Assembly: GCF_005281475.1 (NCBI RefSeq)
Contig: NZ_CP040106.1
Location: forward strand, 253,501-317,500
Origin: Echinicola rosea
GTDB taxonomy: Bacteria; Bacteroidota; Bacteroidia; Cytophagales; Cyclobacteriaceae
Direction of reading: 5' to 3'
Length of the DNA: 64,000 bases
Numbering within the stretch: position 1 is the stretch's first letter; each line of letters starts with the position of its first letter. This document shows positions 1 through 10,200 of this stretch, one piece after another. The notes beneath the pieces are model-generated. The model did not search any database. It saw nothing but the letters and a program-made list of their open reading frames with translations, and was not told the DNA's origin. The translations under genes were made by a program, and so were the position numbers.

Positions 1-390
1 TTAATTAGCGTTTTCTTTTGTTTCTACTTCATCAGCGGTAACTTCAGAGTTGAACGCATCTACTACCAAAGTCACATGATTTGATCTTTTACGAATTCTG
101 TGGGCCCTACCTTGGGGAGCAGGTCTAAGTCTTTTCAGCATTCGACCACCATCCACTTGAATAGTCTTAACATATAGATCAGCTTCTTCAAGTTTCTCGT
201 CCGGATTTTTTGCTTGCCAATTTGCAATGGCTGATAGCAACAATTTCTCCAGCTTCGCAGCACCGTGATTCGGTGTAAATTTCAATATACTCAAGGCGTT
301 ACCTACTCTCTGTCCCCTTACCAGGTCAGCTACAAGACGCATCTTTCGAGGCGATGTAGGTACATTATTTAGTCTTGCTATTGCTTCCAT
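1..390 (-). CDS. rplV: 50S ribosomal protein L22
   Basis: L22 binds 23S rRNA early in large-subunit assembly and lines the peptide exit tunnel with a long beta-hairpin. The 129-residue product starts [20 protein letters not shown], the usual L22 N-terminus, and carries the conserved C-terminal block [17 protein letters not shown] that forms the tunnel loop. An acidic tail (about residues 115-129) extends past the family core, as is common in Bacteroidota. The stop codon is the first three bases of the window, so the gene is complete. It follows rpsS with a 2-base gap, in the order rplC-rplD-rplW-rplB-rpsS-rplV. The rest of the S10 cluster lies to the left, outside the window. Confidence 0.97.
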   Translation of the reverse strand: MEAIARLNNVPTSPRKMRLVADLVRGQRVGNALSILKFTPNHGAAKLEKLLLSAIANWQAKNPDEKLEEADLYVKTIQVDGGRMLKRLRPAPQGRAHRIRKRSNHVTLVVDAFNSEVTADEVETKENAN

Positions 391-392
391 GA

Positions 393-671
393 TTATCTTC
401 TTCCTTTATCTTTTTTGGCAATGTGACCTCTAAAGTTTCTTGTAGGAGCAAATTCACCAAGCTTGTGACCTACCATATTGTCTGTTACGAATACAGGAAT
501 AAATTTATTTCCGTTATGCACAGCAAAGGTATGGCCCACAAAATCCGGAGAGATCATAGATCTTCTTGACCAAGTCTTGATCACAGACTTCTTGCCGGAT
601 TCGTTCATTGCATCTACTTTTTTGGCCAAGTGATGAGCTATATAAGGCCCTTTTTTTAATGAACGTGCCAT
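393..671 (-). CDS. rpsS: 30S ribosomal protein S19
   Basis: S19 sits in the head of the small subunit with S13 and contacts the A-site region. The 92-residue protein has the family landmarks [10 protein letters not shown] at the N-terminus, [10 protein letters not shown] near residue 31, and [14 protein letters not shown] near residue 70. Its length matches the family norm. Two bases separate it from rplB upstream and two from rplV downstream, so translation in the operon is probably coupled. Confidence 0.97.
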   Translation of the reverse strand: MARSLKKGPYIAHHLAKKVDAMNESGKKSVIKTWSRRSMISPDFVGHTFAVHNGNKFIPVFVTDNMVGHKLGEFAPTRNFRGHIAKKDKGRR

Positions 672-673
672 AA

Positions 674-1498
674 TTATTTAGATCTTTTACTAATGATAAA
701 CTTGTTTGAATACTTTTTAGGCGATCTGGTCTTTTTACCTTTAGCCAGCAAACCAGTCCTTGACCTTGGGTGTCCTCCAGATGAACGGCCTTCACCACCA
801 CCCATTGGGTGATCTACAGGGTTCATCGCTACACCTCTTACTCTTGGACGCTTGCCTAACCAACGATTTCTACCAGCCTTGCCCAATACCACATTCATGT
901 GATCTGAATTAGACACTGTTCCTACGGTGGCCTTACACACACCTAGTACCAGACGCAGTTCGCCAGATGGCAATTTAAGGGCTACATATTTCCCCTCTTT
1001 TGCTACCAATTGCGCATAACTGCCGGCACTTCTTGCCATTGTACCACCCTTACCAGGCTTAAGCTCCACGTTGTGGATAATGGTACCTAAAGGAATGTTT
1101 TGCATCGGAAGGTTATTACCTACTTCAGGAGCAACATTCTCTCCGGAAACAACGGTATCTCCCGCAGTCAATCCTTCCGGTGCGACGATGTATGCCTTGC
1201 TCCCGTCAGCGTAATATAACAACGCCAATCGTGCTGTTCTGTTAGGATCGTATTCAATTCCTTTTACAGTAGCAGGCACTCCATCCTTGTTTCGCTTATA
1301 ATCTACTAACCTAAGTCTTTTCTTATGACCACCACCGATGTAGCGAGCGGTCATCTTTCCTGAGTTATTTCTACCGCCTGATTTCTTCAACGGAGCCAAC
1401 AATGACTTCTCTGGCTTAGACTTGGTGATCTCACCAAAAGTCGGTGCCAATCTATATCGGGTACCGGGAGTTACAGGCTTTAATTTTTTAACTGCCAT
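674..1498 (-). CDS. rplB: 50S ribosomal protein L2
   Basis: L2 is a primary 23S rRNA-binding protein needed for subunit association and peptidyl-transferase function. The 274-residue product has the OB-fold N-terminal half and the C-terminal segment containing [20 protein letters not shown] (about residues 225-244). That segment includes the conserved histidine next to the peptidyl-transferase centre. The lysine-rich tail ([20 protein letters not shown]) is normal for the family. It lies between rplW (13-base gap) and rpsS. Confidence 0.97.
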   Translation of the reverse strand: MAVKKLKPVTPGTRYRLAPTFGEITKSKPEKSLLAPLKKSGGRNNSGKMTARYIGGGHKKRLRLVDYKRNKDGVPATVKGIEYDPNRTARLALLYYADGSKAYIVAPEGLTAGDTVVSGENVAPEVGNNLPMQNIPLGTIIHNVELKPGKGGTMARSAGSYAQLVAKEGKYVALKLPSGELRLVLGVCKATVGTVSNSDHMNVVLGKAGRNRWLGKRPRVRGVAMNPVDHPMGGGEGRSSGGHPRSRTGLLAKGKKTRSPKKYSNKFIISKRSK

Positions 1499-1511
1499 GA
1501 TTCTGATTCAA

Positions 1512-1799
1512 TTAAATTTCTCCGTAAAAGTCAATTACTTCTCCATCGGCCACTTGTACAATAGCTTTCTTGAAAGCATTGGTATAACCGGATACTACTT
1601 TTGTCTTAGTGTAACGCGTCTTCAGTTTACCTGCATAACGCATCGTCCTTACTGACACCACTTTTACACCGAACATTTTTTCTACGGCTGCTTTGATTTC
1701 TGGCTTTTTAGCTGTCTTCTCCACTACAAATCCATATACGCCTCTTTCGTTCATTGCCGAAATCTTTTCCGTAATCAAAGGCTTCTTTAGTATATCCAT
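1512..1799 (-). CDS. rplW: 50S ribosomal protein L23
   Basis: L23 is placed at the exit of the peptide tunnel and is the docking site for trigger factor and SRP. The 95-residue protein starts MDILKKPLITEKISAMNE and contains the family motif VEKTAKKPEIKAAVEKMFGV, followed by a basic loop (about residues 55-70) that binds rRNA. It is co-directional with rplD, four bases upstream. Confidence 0.96.
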   Translation of the reverse strand: MDILKKPLITEKISAMNERGVYGFVVEKTAKKPEIKAAVEKMFGVKVVSVRTMRYAGKLKTRYTKTKVVSGYTNAFKKAIVQVADGEVIDFYGEI

Positions 1800-1803
1800 T
1801 GTC

Positions 1804-2433
1804 TTACTTCGATAAAAGGGTTTCCAACTTACTTACTGAACCTTCACAAAGCACCAATGTATCGGCATGAAGCACATCGTAGGTATTGATGTCAGCGACC
1901 GTCTTTACTTGCGCTTTTGGGAGGTTTCTACTTGACAAATAAACGTTATTGTTCGCTTCAGGAAGAACCAATAGCGTTTTCTTATCTGCCAGGGAAAGTC
2001 CGGACAGAAGCGCTACATAATTCTTGGTCTTGATGCTGTCAAAACTAACATCTTCCAAAACAGTAAGGCTGTTGTCCTTCACTTTGTAAGTAAGGGCAGA
2101 TTTTCTTGCCAATTGTTTTACTTTCTTGTTCAATTTGAAAGAGTAGTTCCTTGGTCTTGGACCGAACACTCTACCCCCACCTCTGAACAATGGCGATTTA
2201 ATAGAACCAGCTCTGGCACCTCCGGTACCTTTTTGCTTCTTTATCTTCTTTGTGGAGCCGGCTATCTCAGCCCTCTCTTTGCTCTTATGAGTACCCTGTC
2301 TTTGGTTGGCCAAAAACTGCTTCACATCCAGGTAGATCGCATGATCATTAGGCTCGATCGCGAAAATTTCGTCAGAAAGACTTACCTTTCTACCTGTCTC
2401 TTCACCGTTATGTTTTAATACTGCTAATTCCAT
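1804..2433 (-). CDS. rplD: 50S ribosomal protein L4
   Basis: L4 is an assembly protein whose extended loop reaches the exit tunnel. In enterobacteria it also represses its own S10 operon. The 209-residue sequence has the tunnel-loop region [20 protein letters not shown] (about residues 67-86) followed by [13 protein letters not shown], both diagnostic. Macrolide-resistance changes occur in this loop in other bacteria; nothing unusual is visible here. Gaps of 4 bases on either side place it in the rplC-led operon. If the leader hairpin upstream of rplC is regulatory, L4 is a natural candidate ligand, but that is inference. Confidence 0.97.
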   Translation of the reverse strand: MELAVLKHNGEETGRKVSLSDEIFAIEPNDHAIYLDVKQFLANQRQGTHKSKERAEIAGSTKKIKKQKGTGGARAGSIKSPLFRGGGRVFGPRPRNYSFKLNKKVKQLARKSALTYKVKDNSLTVLEDVSFDSIKTKNYVALLSGLSLADKKTLLVLPEANNNVYLSSRNLPKAQVKTVADINTYDVLHADTLVLCEGSVSKLETLLSK

Positions 2434-2437
2434 TTGA

Positions 2438-3070
2438 TTACTTCTCTAAAATAACGTAAGAATTTTTTGGACCAGGGACAGAGCCACTTACCAATATCAA
2501 GTTTTTCTCAGCATAAACCTTCAACACTTTCAGGTTCAATACTTTAACCCGGCTTCCACCTGTTCTACCTGCCATTCTAAGACCTTTGAATACTCTTGAT
2601 GGCCAAGAACACGCACCAATAGCACCTGGGTGACGCTGACGGTTGTGCTGACCGTGGGTAGAACCACCTACACCAGCAAACCCATGACGCTTTACTACAC
2701 CCTGGAAACCTTTACCCTTGGAAGTACCAATAGCATCGACAAAGTCTCCTTCTGCGAAAACCTCACCTGCCTTCACGGATTTTCCAAGATCCACTTGACC
2801 TTCAAATTCAACTCTGAAGTCTCTGAATTCTACAACTTTCTGCTTAGGTGTGGTACCGGCCTTTTTGAAATGACCCAACAGTGGCTTAGGAGTGTTTTTT
2901 TCCTTACGCTCACCGTACCCTAACTGAACAGCGCTGTACCCGTCTGTTTCTACATTTTTTACTTGCGTCACTACGCAAGGACCAGCTTCTATTAGCGTGC
3001 ATGCGACACTTCGTCCATCGGCACTGAAAACGCTAGTCATTCCTACTTTTTTACCTATTATTCCAGACAT
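2438..3070 (-). CDS. rplC: 50S ribosomal protein L3
   Basis: L3 starts 50S assembly and approaches the peptidyl-transferase centre. The 210-residue protein begins [20 protein letters not shown] and has the family signature [20 protein letters not shown] (about residues 115-134), followed by the glycine/histidine-rich loop with [16 protein letters not shown], where the PrmB-methylated glutamine lies in other species. It is the first gene after the promoter at 3132-3162 and a hairpin-bearing leader, so here the S10 cluster starts with rplC and not with rpsJ. Confidence 0.97.
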   Translation of the reverse strand: MSGIIGKKVGMTSVFSADGRSVACTLIEAGPCVVTQVKNVETDGYSAVQLGYGERKEKNTPKPLLGHFKKAGTTPKQKVVEFRDFRVEFEGQVDLGKSVKAGEVFAEGDFVDAIGTSKGKGFQGVVKRHGFAGVGGSTHGQHNRQRHPGAIGACSWPSRVFKGLRMAGRTGGSRVKVLNLKVLKVYAEKNLILVSGSVPGPKNSYVILEK

Positions 3071-3093
3071 CTTCTGTTATATAATATAATTAT

Positions 3094-3117
3094 GCACAAG
3101 TACTTACACACTTGTGC
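3094..3117 (-). promoter_or_regulatory. Hairpin in the rplC leader RNA
   Basis: A perfect 8-bp inverted repeat, GCACAAGT at 3094-3101 and ACTTGTGC at 3110-3117, with an 8-base loop. On the minus strand it would begin about 8 bases after the start predicted from the promoter at 3132-3162 and end 23 bases before the rplC ATG. There is no U-tract, so it is not a simple terminator. Its position suits a ribosomal-protein autoregulatory leader or an mRNA-stabilising 5' hairpin. The structure is seen; the role is inferred. Confidence 0.5.
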
Positions 3118-3131
3118 CTTTTTAAGGACTG

Positions 3132-3162
3132 CAAAGTTAGTAATTTAAATACAGCTAACAAA
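3132..3162 (-). promoter_or_regulatory. Bacteroidota-type promoter for the rplC operon
   Basis: Read on the minus strand: TTTG (3159-3162), 19 bases, then TAACTTTG (3132-3139). This matches the Bacteroidota primary-sigma consensus TTTG-N19-TAnnTTTG exactly. The predicted transcript starts near 3125, giving a leader of about 55 bases before rplC. Confidence 0.8.
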
Positions 3163-3264
3163 TTACAACTCATATATTTTCAAACATTTACAAAAATTAT
3201 CTTCCCCAAAACGCCATCTTGCAGCGCCTTTTACAAAAGATTATATGAGTTTTTACCATAAAAT

Positions 3265-3300
3265 AAAAAACCCATCCGCTGATCGCGGACAGGTCTTTTT
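3265..3300 (-). terminator. Terminator after rpsJ (rpsL-rpsG-fusA-rpsJ operon)
   Basis: On the minus strand, 22 bases past the rpsJ stop, a stem of about 14 bp (GACCTGTCCGC paired with GCGGATGGGT, including G-U pairs) closes a 5-base loop (complement of 3280-3284) and runs into six U residues. The flanking A and T runs also make it look bidirectional. It separates the str operon from the S10 cluster. Confidence 0.8.
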
Positions 3301-3321
3301 ATTAAATAATATGGATAAAGA

Positions 3322-3627
3322 TCAAACTTTGATCTCTACATCTACTCCACTTGGAAGCTCAATCTTCATCAAAGCATCTACCGTTTTTGAGCTGTTGGAA
3401 TAAATATCCACTAGCCTCTTATAGGTACACAATTGATATTGATCTCTTGCTTTTTTGTTTACGTGTGGCGACTTCAGTACCGTAAACTTCTCCTTCTTCG
3501 TCGGCAAAGGAATCGGTCCAACCACCACTGCTCCGGTAGTTTTTACAGCTTTTACGATTTTCTCTGATGACTTGTCCACCAAAGTATGATCGTAAGACTT
3601 AAGTTTTATTCTTATTTTCTGATTCAT
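3322..3627 (-). CDS. rpsJ: 30S ribosomal protein S10
   Basis: S10 is a head protein of the small subunit and, as NusE, pairs with NusB in antitermination complexes. The ATG at 3627 gives 101 residues starting [20 protein letters not shown], which matches the family start. An in-frame TTG two codons earlier is less likely. The conserved block [20 protein letters not shown] (about residues 37-56) is present. It follows fusA closely (12 bases) and precedes the terminator at 3265-3300, so here it is the last gene of the str operon and not the first gene of the S10 operon. Confidence 0.96.
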   Translation of the reverse strand: MNQKIRIKLKSYDHTLVDKSSEKIVKAVKTTGAVVVGPIPLPTKKEKFTVLKSPHVNKKARDQYQLCTYKRLVDIYSNSSKTVDALMKIELPSGVDVEIKV

Positions 3628-3639
3628 GTTCAATTAAAT

Positions 3640-5760
3640 TTAGGCCTTAGCTCCTTTTACTTCAGCGATTACACCTTCTGCGATATTATTAGGAACTGGT
3701 TCATAGTGAGAGAATGTCAAGGTAGCTGTCGCTCTACCAGAAGAAATCGTTCTAAGGTCAGTAATATAACCAAACAACTCAGACAATGGCACAGCAGCTT
3801 TAACTACAGATGAAGTACCTTTGGTATCCATCCCTTTCATCAAACCTCTTCTTCTGTTCAAATCACCAGTGATTGGACCAGTATACTCATCTGGAGTAAC
3901 CACATCCACAGACATAACAGGCTCCAGCAACTGAGGCTTACACTTCTTAGCTGCTTCTTTGAAACCTAGTCGCGCTGCCAATTCAAAGGAAAGTGCATCG
4001 GAATCGACATCGTGGAAGGAACCATGGAACAGTCTCACTTTCATTGCTTCGATAGGATAGCCTGCCAATGGACCGTTCTTCATCGCTTCTTGGAATCCTT
4101 TCTGGATAGATGGGATAAATTCTTTTGGAATCACACCACCTACAATACCATTTTCAAATTCCAATCCTGGCTTCACTTCTCCAGTTTCTGGATCTTCTTC
4201 TTTTGGTCCTAGTTCGAATACGATATCGGCAAATTTACCTTTACCACCAGTTTGTTTCTTATAAACTTCCTTGTGCTCTACAGAACCAAACAAAGCTTCT
4301 TTATAAGCCACTTGAGGAGCACCTTGGGTAATTTCTACCTTAAATTCTCTCTTCAAACGGTCAATGATGATATCCAAGTGAAGCTCGCCCATACCTCTAA
4401 GGATGGTCTGGCCAGTTTCATGGTCAGTATTTACCTGAAGGGTAGGATCTTCTTCAACCAACTTAGTGATGGCCATAGACAATTTATCCACATCAGCCTT
4501 CGTCTTCGGCTCGATCGCATAACCGATTACCGGCTCAGGGAAGATCATGGACTCCAATACCACTTTTCGATCTTCAGAACACAAGGTATCACCTGTCTTG
4601 ATATCCTTAAATCCAACTACCGCACCGATATCACCTGCTTCCAGACGTTCGATTTGGTTTTGCTTATTGGCGTGCATTTGGAATACACGTGAGATACGCT
4701 CCTTGTTACCTGAACGGCTATTGAATACATAAGACCCTGAATCAAGCACACCTGAGTAAGCCCTTACGAAACACAGACGGCCTACGAAAGGATCCGTAGC
4801 AATTTTAAAGGCCAAGCCTGCAAATGGCTCATTGCGGTCAGGAGCAATCGCTACCTGCTTCTCTTCATCATTCAGGTCGTTAGCGATCATATCATGCTTG
4901 TCCAGTGGAGAAGGAAGCAATTCCATCACCAAATCAAGCATCGCCTGAACACCTTTATTTTTGAAAGAAGAACCACAAACCATTGGTACAATCTTCATAT
5001 CAATGGTAGCTGCCCTAAGGGCTGTTAGGATTTCTTCTTCTGTAATAGAACTGGAATCTTCGAAGAATTTCTCCATCAAGGTCTCATCGTATTCAGCTAC
5101 TGCCTCAAGCAAATGCTCACGGTATTCAGCAACTTCCTCTTTAAGATCTTCAGGAATCGGCACCTCTTCGAAAGTCATTCCCATATCATCTTCGTTCCAG
5201 ATGATACCGCGGTTATTGATCAAATCAACTACTCCACGGAACCTGTCTTCTGATCCGATTGGGATTTGCAAAGGAACTGCATAGCTGCCCAGCATCTCCT
5301 TTACTTGTTTACATACGTCAAGGAAGTTTGCTCCCGCACGGTCCATTTTGTTTACAAAACCGAGACGGGGCACTTTATAGTTATCAGCTAGTCTCCAGTT
5401 AGTCTCAGATTGTGGCTCCACACCATCTACTGCACTAAACAAGAACACAAGCCCATCCAATACACGCAGGGAACGGTTCACCTCTACTGTAAAATCCACG
5501 TGACCTGGAGTATCGATGATATTGATTTGGTAATTATTATCTCTGTAAGGCCAGAAAACGGTCGTAGCAGCGGAAGTAATGGTAATACCTCTTTCCTGCT
5601 CTTGGGACATCCAGTCCATTGTAGCGGCACCATCGTGCACCTCACCTACTTTATGCGAAACGCCTGAATAAAATAGAATCCGCTCGGTGGTTGTCGTTTT
5701 ACCAGCATCGATGTGAGCAGCAATACCGATGTTTCTTGTAAATTTTAAGTCTCTTGCCAT
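3640..5760 (-). CDS. fusA: Elongation factor G
   Basis: EF-G is the translocase GTPase of translation and also acts with RRF in ribosome recycling. The 706-residue protein shows the G1 motif [15 protein letters not shown] near residue 15, switch I/II with [10 protein letters not shown] and DTPGHVDF, the NKMDR motif, and domains II-V ending in the GEL/HLDI and [15 protein letters not shown] blocks. Its length is normal for canonical EF-G1. It lies between rpsG (6-base gap) and rpsJ. Another EF-G paralogue may exist elsewhere, as in many Bacteroidota; this str-operon copy is the housekeeping one. Confidence 0.97.
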   Translation of the reverse strand: MARDLKFTRNIGIAAHIDAGKTTTTERILFYSGVSHKVGEVHDGAATMDWMSQEQERGITITSAATTVFWPYRDNNYQINIIDTPGHVDFTVEVNRSLRVLDGLVFLFSAVDGVEPQSETNWRLADNYKVPRLGFVNKMDRAGANFLDVCKQVKEMLGSYAVPLQIPIGSEDRFRGVVDLINNRGIIWNEDDMGMTFEEVPIPEDLKEEVAEYREHLLEAVAEYDETLMEKFFEDSSSITEEEILTALRAATIDMKIVPMVCGSSFKNKGVQAMLDLVMELLPSPLDKHDMIANDLNDEEKQVAIAPDRNEPFAGLAFKIATDPFVGRLCFVRAYSGVLDSGSYVFNSRSGNKERISRVFQMHANKQNQIERLEAGDIGAVVGFKDIKTGDTLCSEDRKVVLESMIFPEPVIGYAIEPKTKADVDKLSMAITKLVEEDPTLQVNTDHETGQTILRGMGELHLDIIIDRLKREFKVEITQGAPQVAYKEALFGSVEHKEVYKKQTGGKGKFADIVFELGPKEEDPETGEVKPGLEFENGIVGGVIPKEFIPSIQKGFQEAMKNGPLAGYPIEAMKVRLFHGSFHDVDSDALSFELAARLGFKEAAKKCKPQLLEPVMSVDVVTPDEYTGPITGDLNRRRGLMKGMDTKGTSSVVKAAVPLSELFGYITDLRTISSGRATATLTFSHYEPVPNNIAEGVIAEVKGAKA

Positions 5761-5766
5761 CCTAAT

Positions 5767-6234
5767 TTAAAATCTAAAGTGAGAGAATGCTTTATTGGCT
5801 TCTGCCATTCTGTGTGTATCATCTTTTTTCTTCACAGCCGCACCTTCTCCTTTGGATGCAGCGATGATCTCGCCAGCAAGTCGGTCCATCATCGTCTTTT
5901 CGCCTCTTCTTCTGGCAAAAGTAATCATCCACTTAATACCAAGTGATGTCTTTCTTTCAGGTCTTACTTCCATTGGTACCTGGAATGTAGCTCCCCCAAC
6001 CCTACGACTCTTCACCTCTACAGCTGGAGTTATATTGTTAAGCGCTTTTTTCCAAACCTCAAGACCATTCTCACCCAACTTCTCTTCTACTTTATCTACC
6101 GCATCGTAGAAGATTCTGTAAGCAATACTCTTCTTCCCATCTACCATAAGGCAGTTCACAAACTTGGTCACCAAAGTATCATTGAACTTCGGATCAGGAA
6201 GAATATATCTCTTTTTCGGTTTCGCTTTTCTCAT
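5767..6234 (-). CDS. rpsG: 30S ribosomal protein S7
   Basis: S7 nucleates assembly of the small-subunit head and contacts tRNA in the E site. The product is 155 residues, starts [19 protein letters not shown], and carries the conserved blocks [20 protein letters not shown] and [11 protein letters not shown] (about residues 64-95). It lies 22 bases after rpsL and 6 bases before fusA in the standard rpsL-rpsG-fusA order. Confidence 0.97.
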   Translation of the reverse strand: MRKAKPKKRYILPDPKFNDTLVTKFVNCLMVDGKKSIAYRIFYDAVDKVEEKLGENGLEVWKKALNNITPAVEVKSRRVGGATFQVPMEVRPERKTSLGIKWMITFARRRGEKTMMDRLAGEIIAASKGEGAAVKKKDDTHRMAEANKAFSHFRF

Positions 6235-6256
6235 TGTTCAGTTTGTTTTCTATTGT

Positions 6257-6637
6257 TTATTTTTTGTCCTTAGGACGCTTCGCACCGTACTTGGAGCGAC
6301 CTTGCTTACGGTCTTTCACTCCTGCTGTATCCAGTGCACCTCGGATGATGTGATAACGCACACCGGGAAGATCCTTCACACGACCACCTCTGATCAATAC
6401 GATAGAGTGTTCTTGCAAATTGTGTCCTTCTCCTGGAATGTAAGCGTTCACTTCTTTTCCATTTGTCAATCTAACCCTGGCCACTTTTCTCATCGCCGAG
6501 TTAGGTTTCTTAGGCGTAGTGGTGTACACCCTTGTACACACACCCCTCCTTTGAGGACAGGCATCCAATGCTCTAGACTTGGATTTTGTCACCAAAGTGG
6601 TTCTACCTTTTCTAACTAACTGTTGTATAGTAGGCAT
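6257..6637 (-). CDS. rpsL: 30S ribosomal protein S12
   Basis: S12 controls decoding fidelity at the A site. The 126-residue protein begins [20 protein letters not shown]. Both lysines altered in classical streptomycin resistance are wild type: one in [20 protein letters not shown] and one in [16 protein letters not shown]. The sequence therefore predicts streptomycin sensitivity at this target. It is the first gene of the str operon, about 40 bases downstream of the start predicted from the promoter at 6685-6715. Confidence 0.97.
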   Translation of the reverse strand: MPTIQQLVRKGRTTLVTKSKSRALDACPQRRGVCTRVYTTTPKKPNSAMRKVARVRLTNGKEVNAYIPGEGHNLQEHSIVLIRGGRVKDLPGVRYHIIRGALDTAGVKDRKQGRSKYGAKRPKDKK

Positions 6638-6684
6638 TAACTGATAAATTTATTTTACTCCTTTAACATATGAAATTTGGACTG

Positions 6685-6715
6685 CAAAGGTAACGAAATC
6701 GATAAAACAAACAAA
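6685..6715 (-). promoter_or_regulatory. Bacteroidota-type promoter for rpsL-rpsG-fusA-rpsJ
   Basis: Minus strand: TTTG (6712-6715), 19 bases, TACCTTTG (6685-6692), a full match to TTTG-N19-TAnnTTTG. It lies between the end of the DUF3467 gene and rpsL, so the str operon is independent of the rpoBC unit upstream. Confidence 0.8.
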
Positions 6716-6735
6716 ATTAAAGAGTTATATTTTGG

Positions 6736-7062
6736 TTATGCCTCACCAAGCGTCCCACCGAAGTTCATCGGAAATTCAGGCACACCACTTCCACCTTCAA
6801 TTTTGCCGAAAGCATTTTCGTATTTCTCCACATTGTCCTTAAGCGCCGCCAGCAAACGCTTCGCATGATCCGGCGTCATGATTATCCGTGATTTTACACG
6901 GGCCTTGGGCACGCCCGGCATCATGCGGATAAAATCCAACACAAACTCAGAATTGCTATGTGCAATCATGGCCAAATTGGCATAAATACCTTCCGCTACC
7001 TCATCGGATAGTTCCACATTGATCTGCTGGTTCTTTTCTTTTTCGTCCTTATTATCTTCCAT
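6736..7062 (-). CDS. DUF3467 family protein
   Basis: A 108-residue protein that I recognise as DUF3467, a small conserved family usually found next to rpoC in Bacteroidota; its function is unknown. Visible features are a charged N-terminus rich in Lys, Glu and Asp (residues 1-18), a core starting INVELSDEVAEGIYANLAMI, a central segment with SRIIMTPDHAKRLLAALKDN, and a Gly/Pro-rich C-terminus. It has no signal peptide or membrane segment, so it is probably cytoplasmic. It lies downstream of rpoC, separated from it by the terminator at 7215-7246, and upstream of the rpsL promoter. I saw no strong promoter for it; read-through from rpoC is possible. Confidence 0.85.
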   Translation of the reverse strand: MEDNKDEKEKNQQINVELSDEVAEGIYANLAMIAHSNSEFVLDFIRMMPGVPKARVKSRIIMTPDHAKRLLAALKDNVEKYENAFGKIEGGSGVPEFPMNFGGTLGEA

Positions 7063-7214
7063 GACTTTTGCTTATGGGTTTTTCATTATTGCTTACCTGC
7101 GCATCGTTTAAGCCCTCAGGTTACAGCACCTTTCTATTTGGCACCTTTGCTTACCGATTTGAGTACAACCGCTCAACAGTACTACAATTCGGCACCATCC
7201 CATGTGACTTAATC

Positions 7215-7246
7215 AAAAAAGGCCTGCAATAAATACAGGCCTTTTG
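7215..7246 (-). terminator. rpoC terminator
   Basis: A 10-bp perfect stem, AAAAGGCCTG (7217-7226) with CAGGCCTTTT (7236-7245), and a 9-base loop. It ends in a run of six U on the minus strand about 20 bases after the rpoC stop. It ends the long secE-to-rpoC transcription unit. Confidence 0.85.
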
Positions 7247-7265
7247 CACTTTTATGAAATTCAAA

Positions 7266-10200
7266 CTACTTAACAGCCTCTTTGGACTTACGGGATTCTC
7301 TTTCCTTTTCTGTGGAAGAAAGCTTCTCGTACTCCTCCTTGGATCCTACGATGATGTGTTGGAAATCTCGCTGTCCAGTACCCGCTGGGATAAGATGCCC
7401 AACAATTACGTTCTCTTTAAGTCCCAGCAACTCATCACGCTTACCTCGGATGGCTGCTTCACTCAAGACTTTGGTCGTCTCCTGGAAGGAAGCCGCAGAA
7501 ATAAAGCTTTCTGTACCCAACGATGCCGCGGTAATACCTTGAAGTGTTGGCTTGGATACCGCAGTTTCTGCATCCCTCACCTGAACAAGCTTAAGGTCCT
7601 TACGCTTCAGGCTGGAGTTTTCGTCACGAAGTCTTCTGGAAGTGATGATCATACCCGCTTTCAATGTAGAGGAATCACCAGCATCCATAACTACTTTCTT
7701 ATCTAGGATATTGTCGTTTTCTTCCCTGAAAGCCCACTTATCTACCACCTGTCCTTGTAGGAAACCTGTATCACCAGCATCTAGGATCTCTACTTTCTGC
7801 ATCATCTGGCTTACGATCACTTCGATATGTTTATCGTTGATCTTCACACCCTGCAGACGGTATACTTCTTGGATCTCATTTACCAGGTATTCCTGAACAG
7901 CCGTAGGGCCTTTGATGGATAGAATATCATTTGGAGTGATGGCTCCATCAGAAAGTGGCTCGCCAGCTCTGATAAAGTCATTTTCCTGTACCAAGATGTG
8001 CTTGGACAATGATACCATATAACGCTTCTTCACTCCGTCTTTTGACTCGATGAAGATTTCTCTGTTACCTCTTTTGATGCCGCCATAAGTTACGACACCG
8101 TCGATTTCAGAAACCACCGCAGGATTGGACGGGTTACGTGCTTCGAACAGCTCAGTTACCCTTGGAAGACCACCGGTAATATCCCGTGTCTTACCTACTG
8201 ACCGAGGGATTTTCACCAAGATCTGACCGGCTTTCACTTTATCCCCCTCTTCTACTGCCAAGTGTGCTCCCACTGGGATGTTATAGCTCTTGGTTTCGTC
8301 ACCATAGTTCACCACTACTGCCGGGTTTTTCGTCTTATCCTTGGTATCGATGATTACTTTTTCCTTGTATCCTGTCTGGTCATCGGCCACCTCTTTAAAA
8401 GTCACGCCTTCGATGATGGATTCAAAGGAAACCTCACCGTCAAACTCAGAAAGGATTACGGCATTGTACGGATCCCAGGTACAGAGAGAATCCCCTTTGC
8501 CGATTTTCTGACCATCTTCCACGTTAAGGATCGCACCATAAGGAACGTGATTAGACGCCAATGTCTTGCCAGATTTGGCATCATTGATCTTGATCTCTCC
8601 AGATCGACCCATAACAACTGCTACTGGATCCCCGTCTTTATTGGTGGTATTGATAAACCTGAATTCTTCTTCAAATTCTACGACACCTTCAAATTTCGCA
8701 TTGATACTTGCCTCTACGGAAATGTTAGATGCAGTACCACCTACGTGGAAGGTTCTCAAGGTAAGCTGTGTACCTGGTTCACCAATAGATTGGGCAGCGA
8801 TAACACCAACTGATTCTCCATTTTGGACCGCATTGCCACTTGTCAGGTTACGACCATAGCACTTGGTACAGACACCTCTTCTGGATTCACAGGTCAAAAC
8901 AGATCTGATCTCCACTTCTTCCACTGCTGATTCATCTACTTTCTTGGCCAGCTCATCGGTGATTTCTTCTCCAGATTGAATGATCACTTCCTCTGTAAGT
9001 GGATCCACTACATCATGTACTGAAACCCTACCCACAATTCGTTCAGAAAGTGGCTCTACGATTTCGTCATTGTCTTTCAGTGCTTGTACAACAAGCCCCC
9101 TCAACGTACCACAATCCTCTTCCGAAACAATAACATCCTGGGCTACATCCACCAATCTTCTGGTCAAATATCCGGCATCGGCTGTTTTCAATGCCGTATC
9201 GGCAAGACCTTTACGTGCACCGTGTGTCGAGATAAAGTATTCCAACACATCCAGACCTTCTTTAAAGTTGGAGAGAATTGGGTTTTCGATGATCTCTCCA
9301 ACAGAACCCTGGAGGTTTTTCTGCGGCTTGGCCATTAATCCCCTCATTCCACCTAGCTGACGGATCTGCTCTCTTGAGCCCCTAGCACCGGAGTGCATCA
9401 TCATGTAGATGGCGTTGAAGCCTTGCTTATCCTCCTCCATCTGCTTCATCAGGATATTCGTCAGATTGGAGTTGGTTCTCGTCCAGATATCAATTACCTG
9501 GTTATATCGCTCATTATCAGTAATCAGACCCATTAGGTAGTTGTTCCATACCTGGTCCACCTCGTCTTTTGCTTTGGTGATCAAAGGATCCTTATCACTT
9601 GGAATGATCACATCATTCAATCCCATGGAAAGTCCTCCGGCATAGGCCATCTGGAATCCAAGGTGTTTGATATCATCCAAGAATTGGGCACTACGTGCAA
9701 TGCCACATATTTTCACTACCTCGGCAATAATTTGCTGAAGTTTCTTTTTGGTCAACAGTTCATTAACATAGCCTACTTCCTCCGGAACAAACTGGTTAAA
9801 GATCAATCTACCGGCAACGGTTTCGACAATCTTATCTACCAATTCCCCGTTTTCATCCCTCACGTTAACCTTACATTTAATGTAAGCGTGCTGTGAAATG
9901 ACTTTTTCGTTCAGGGCGATGATCACATCCTCTTCACCATAGAAGGTCATTCCTTCACCAGCGACCGGCTCTTCTTCGGTAGATCTCCTTCCTTTGGTCA
10001 CATAATACAGTCCCAATACCATATCCTGAGAAGGTACGGTAATTGGCGCGCCATTGGCTGGGTTAAGGATATTGTGGGATGATAGCATCAAGGTAGATGC
10101 CTCCAAAATAGCCTCATGACCAAGTGGCACGTGAACGGCCATCTGGTCACCGTCAAAGTCGGCGTTAAAGGCAGTACACACCAATGGATGCAGCTGGATG

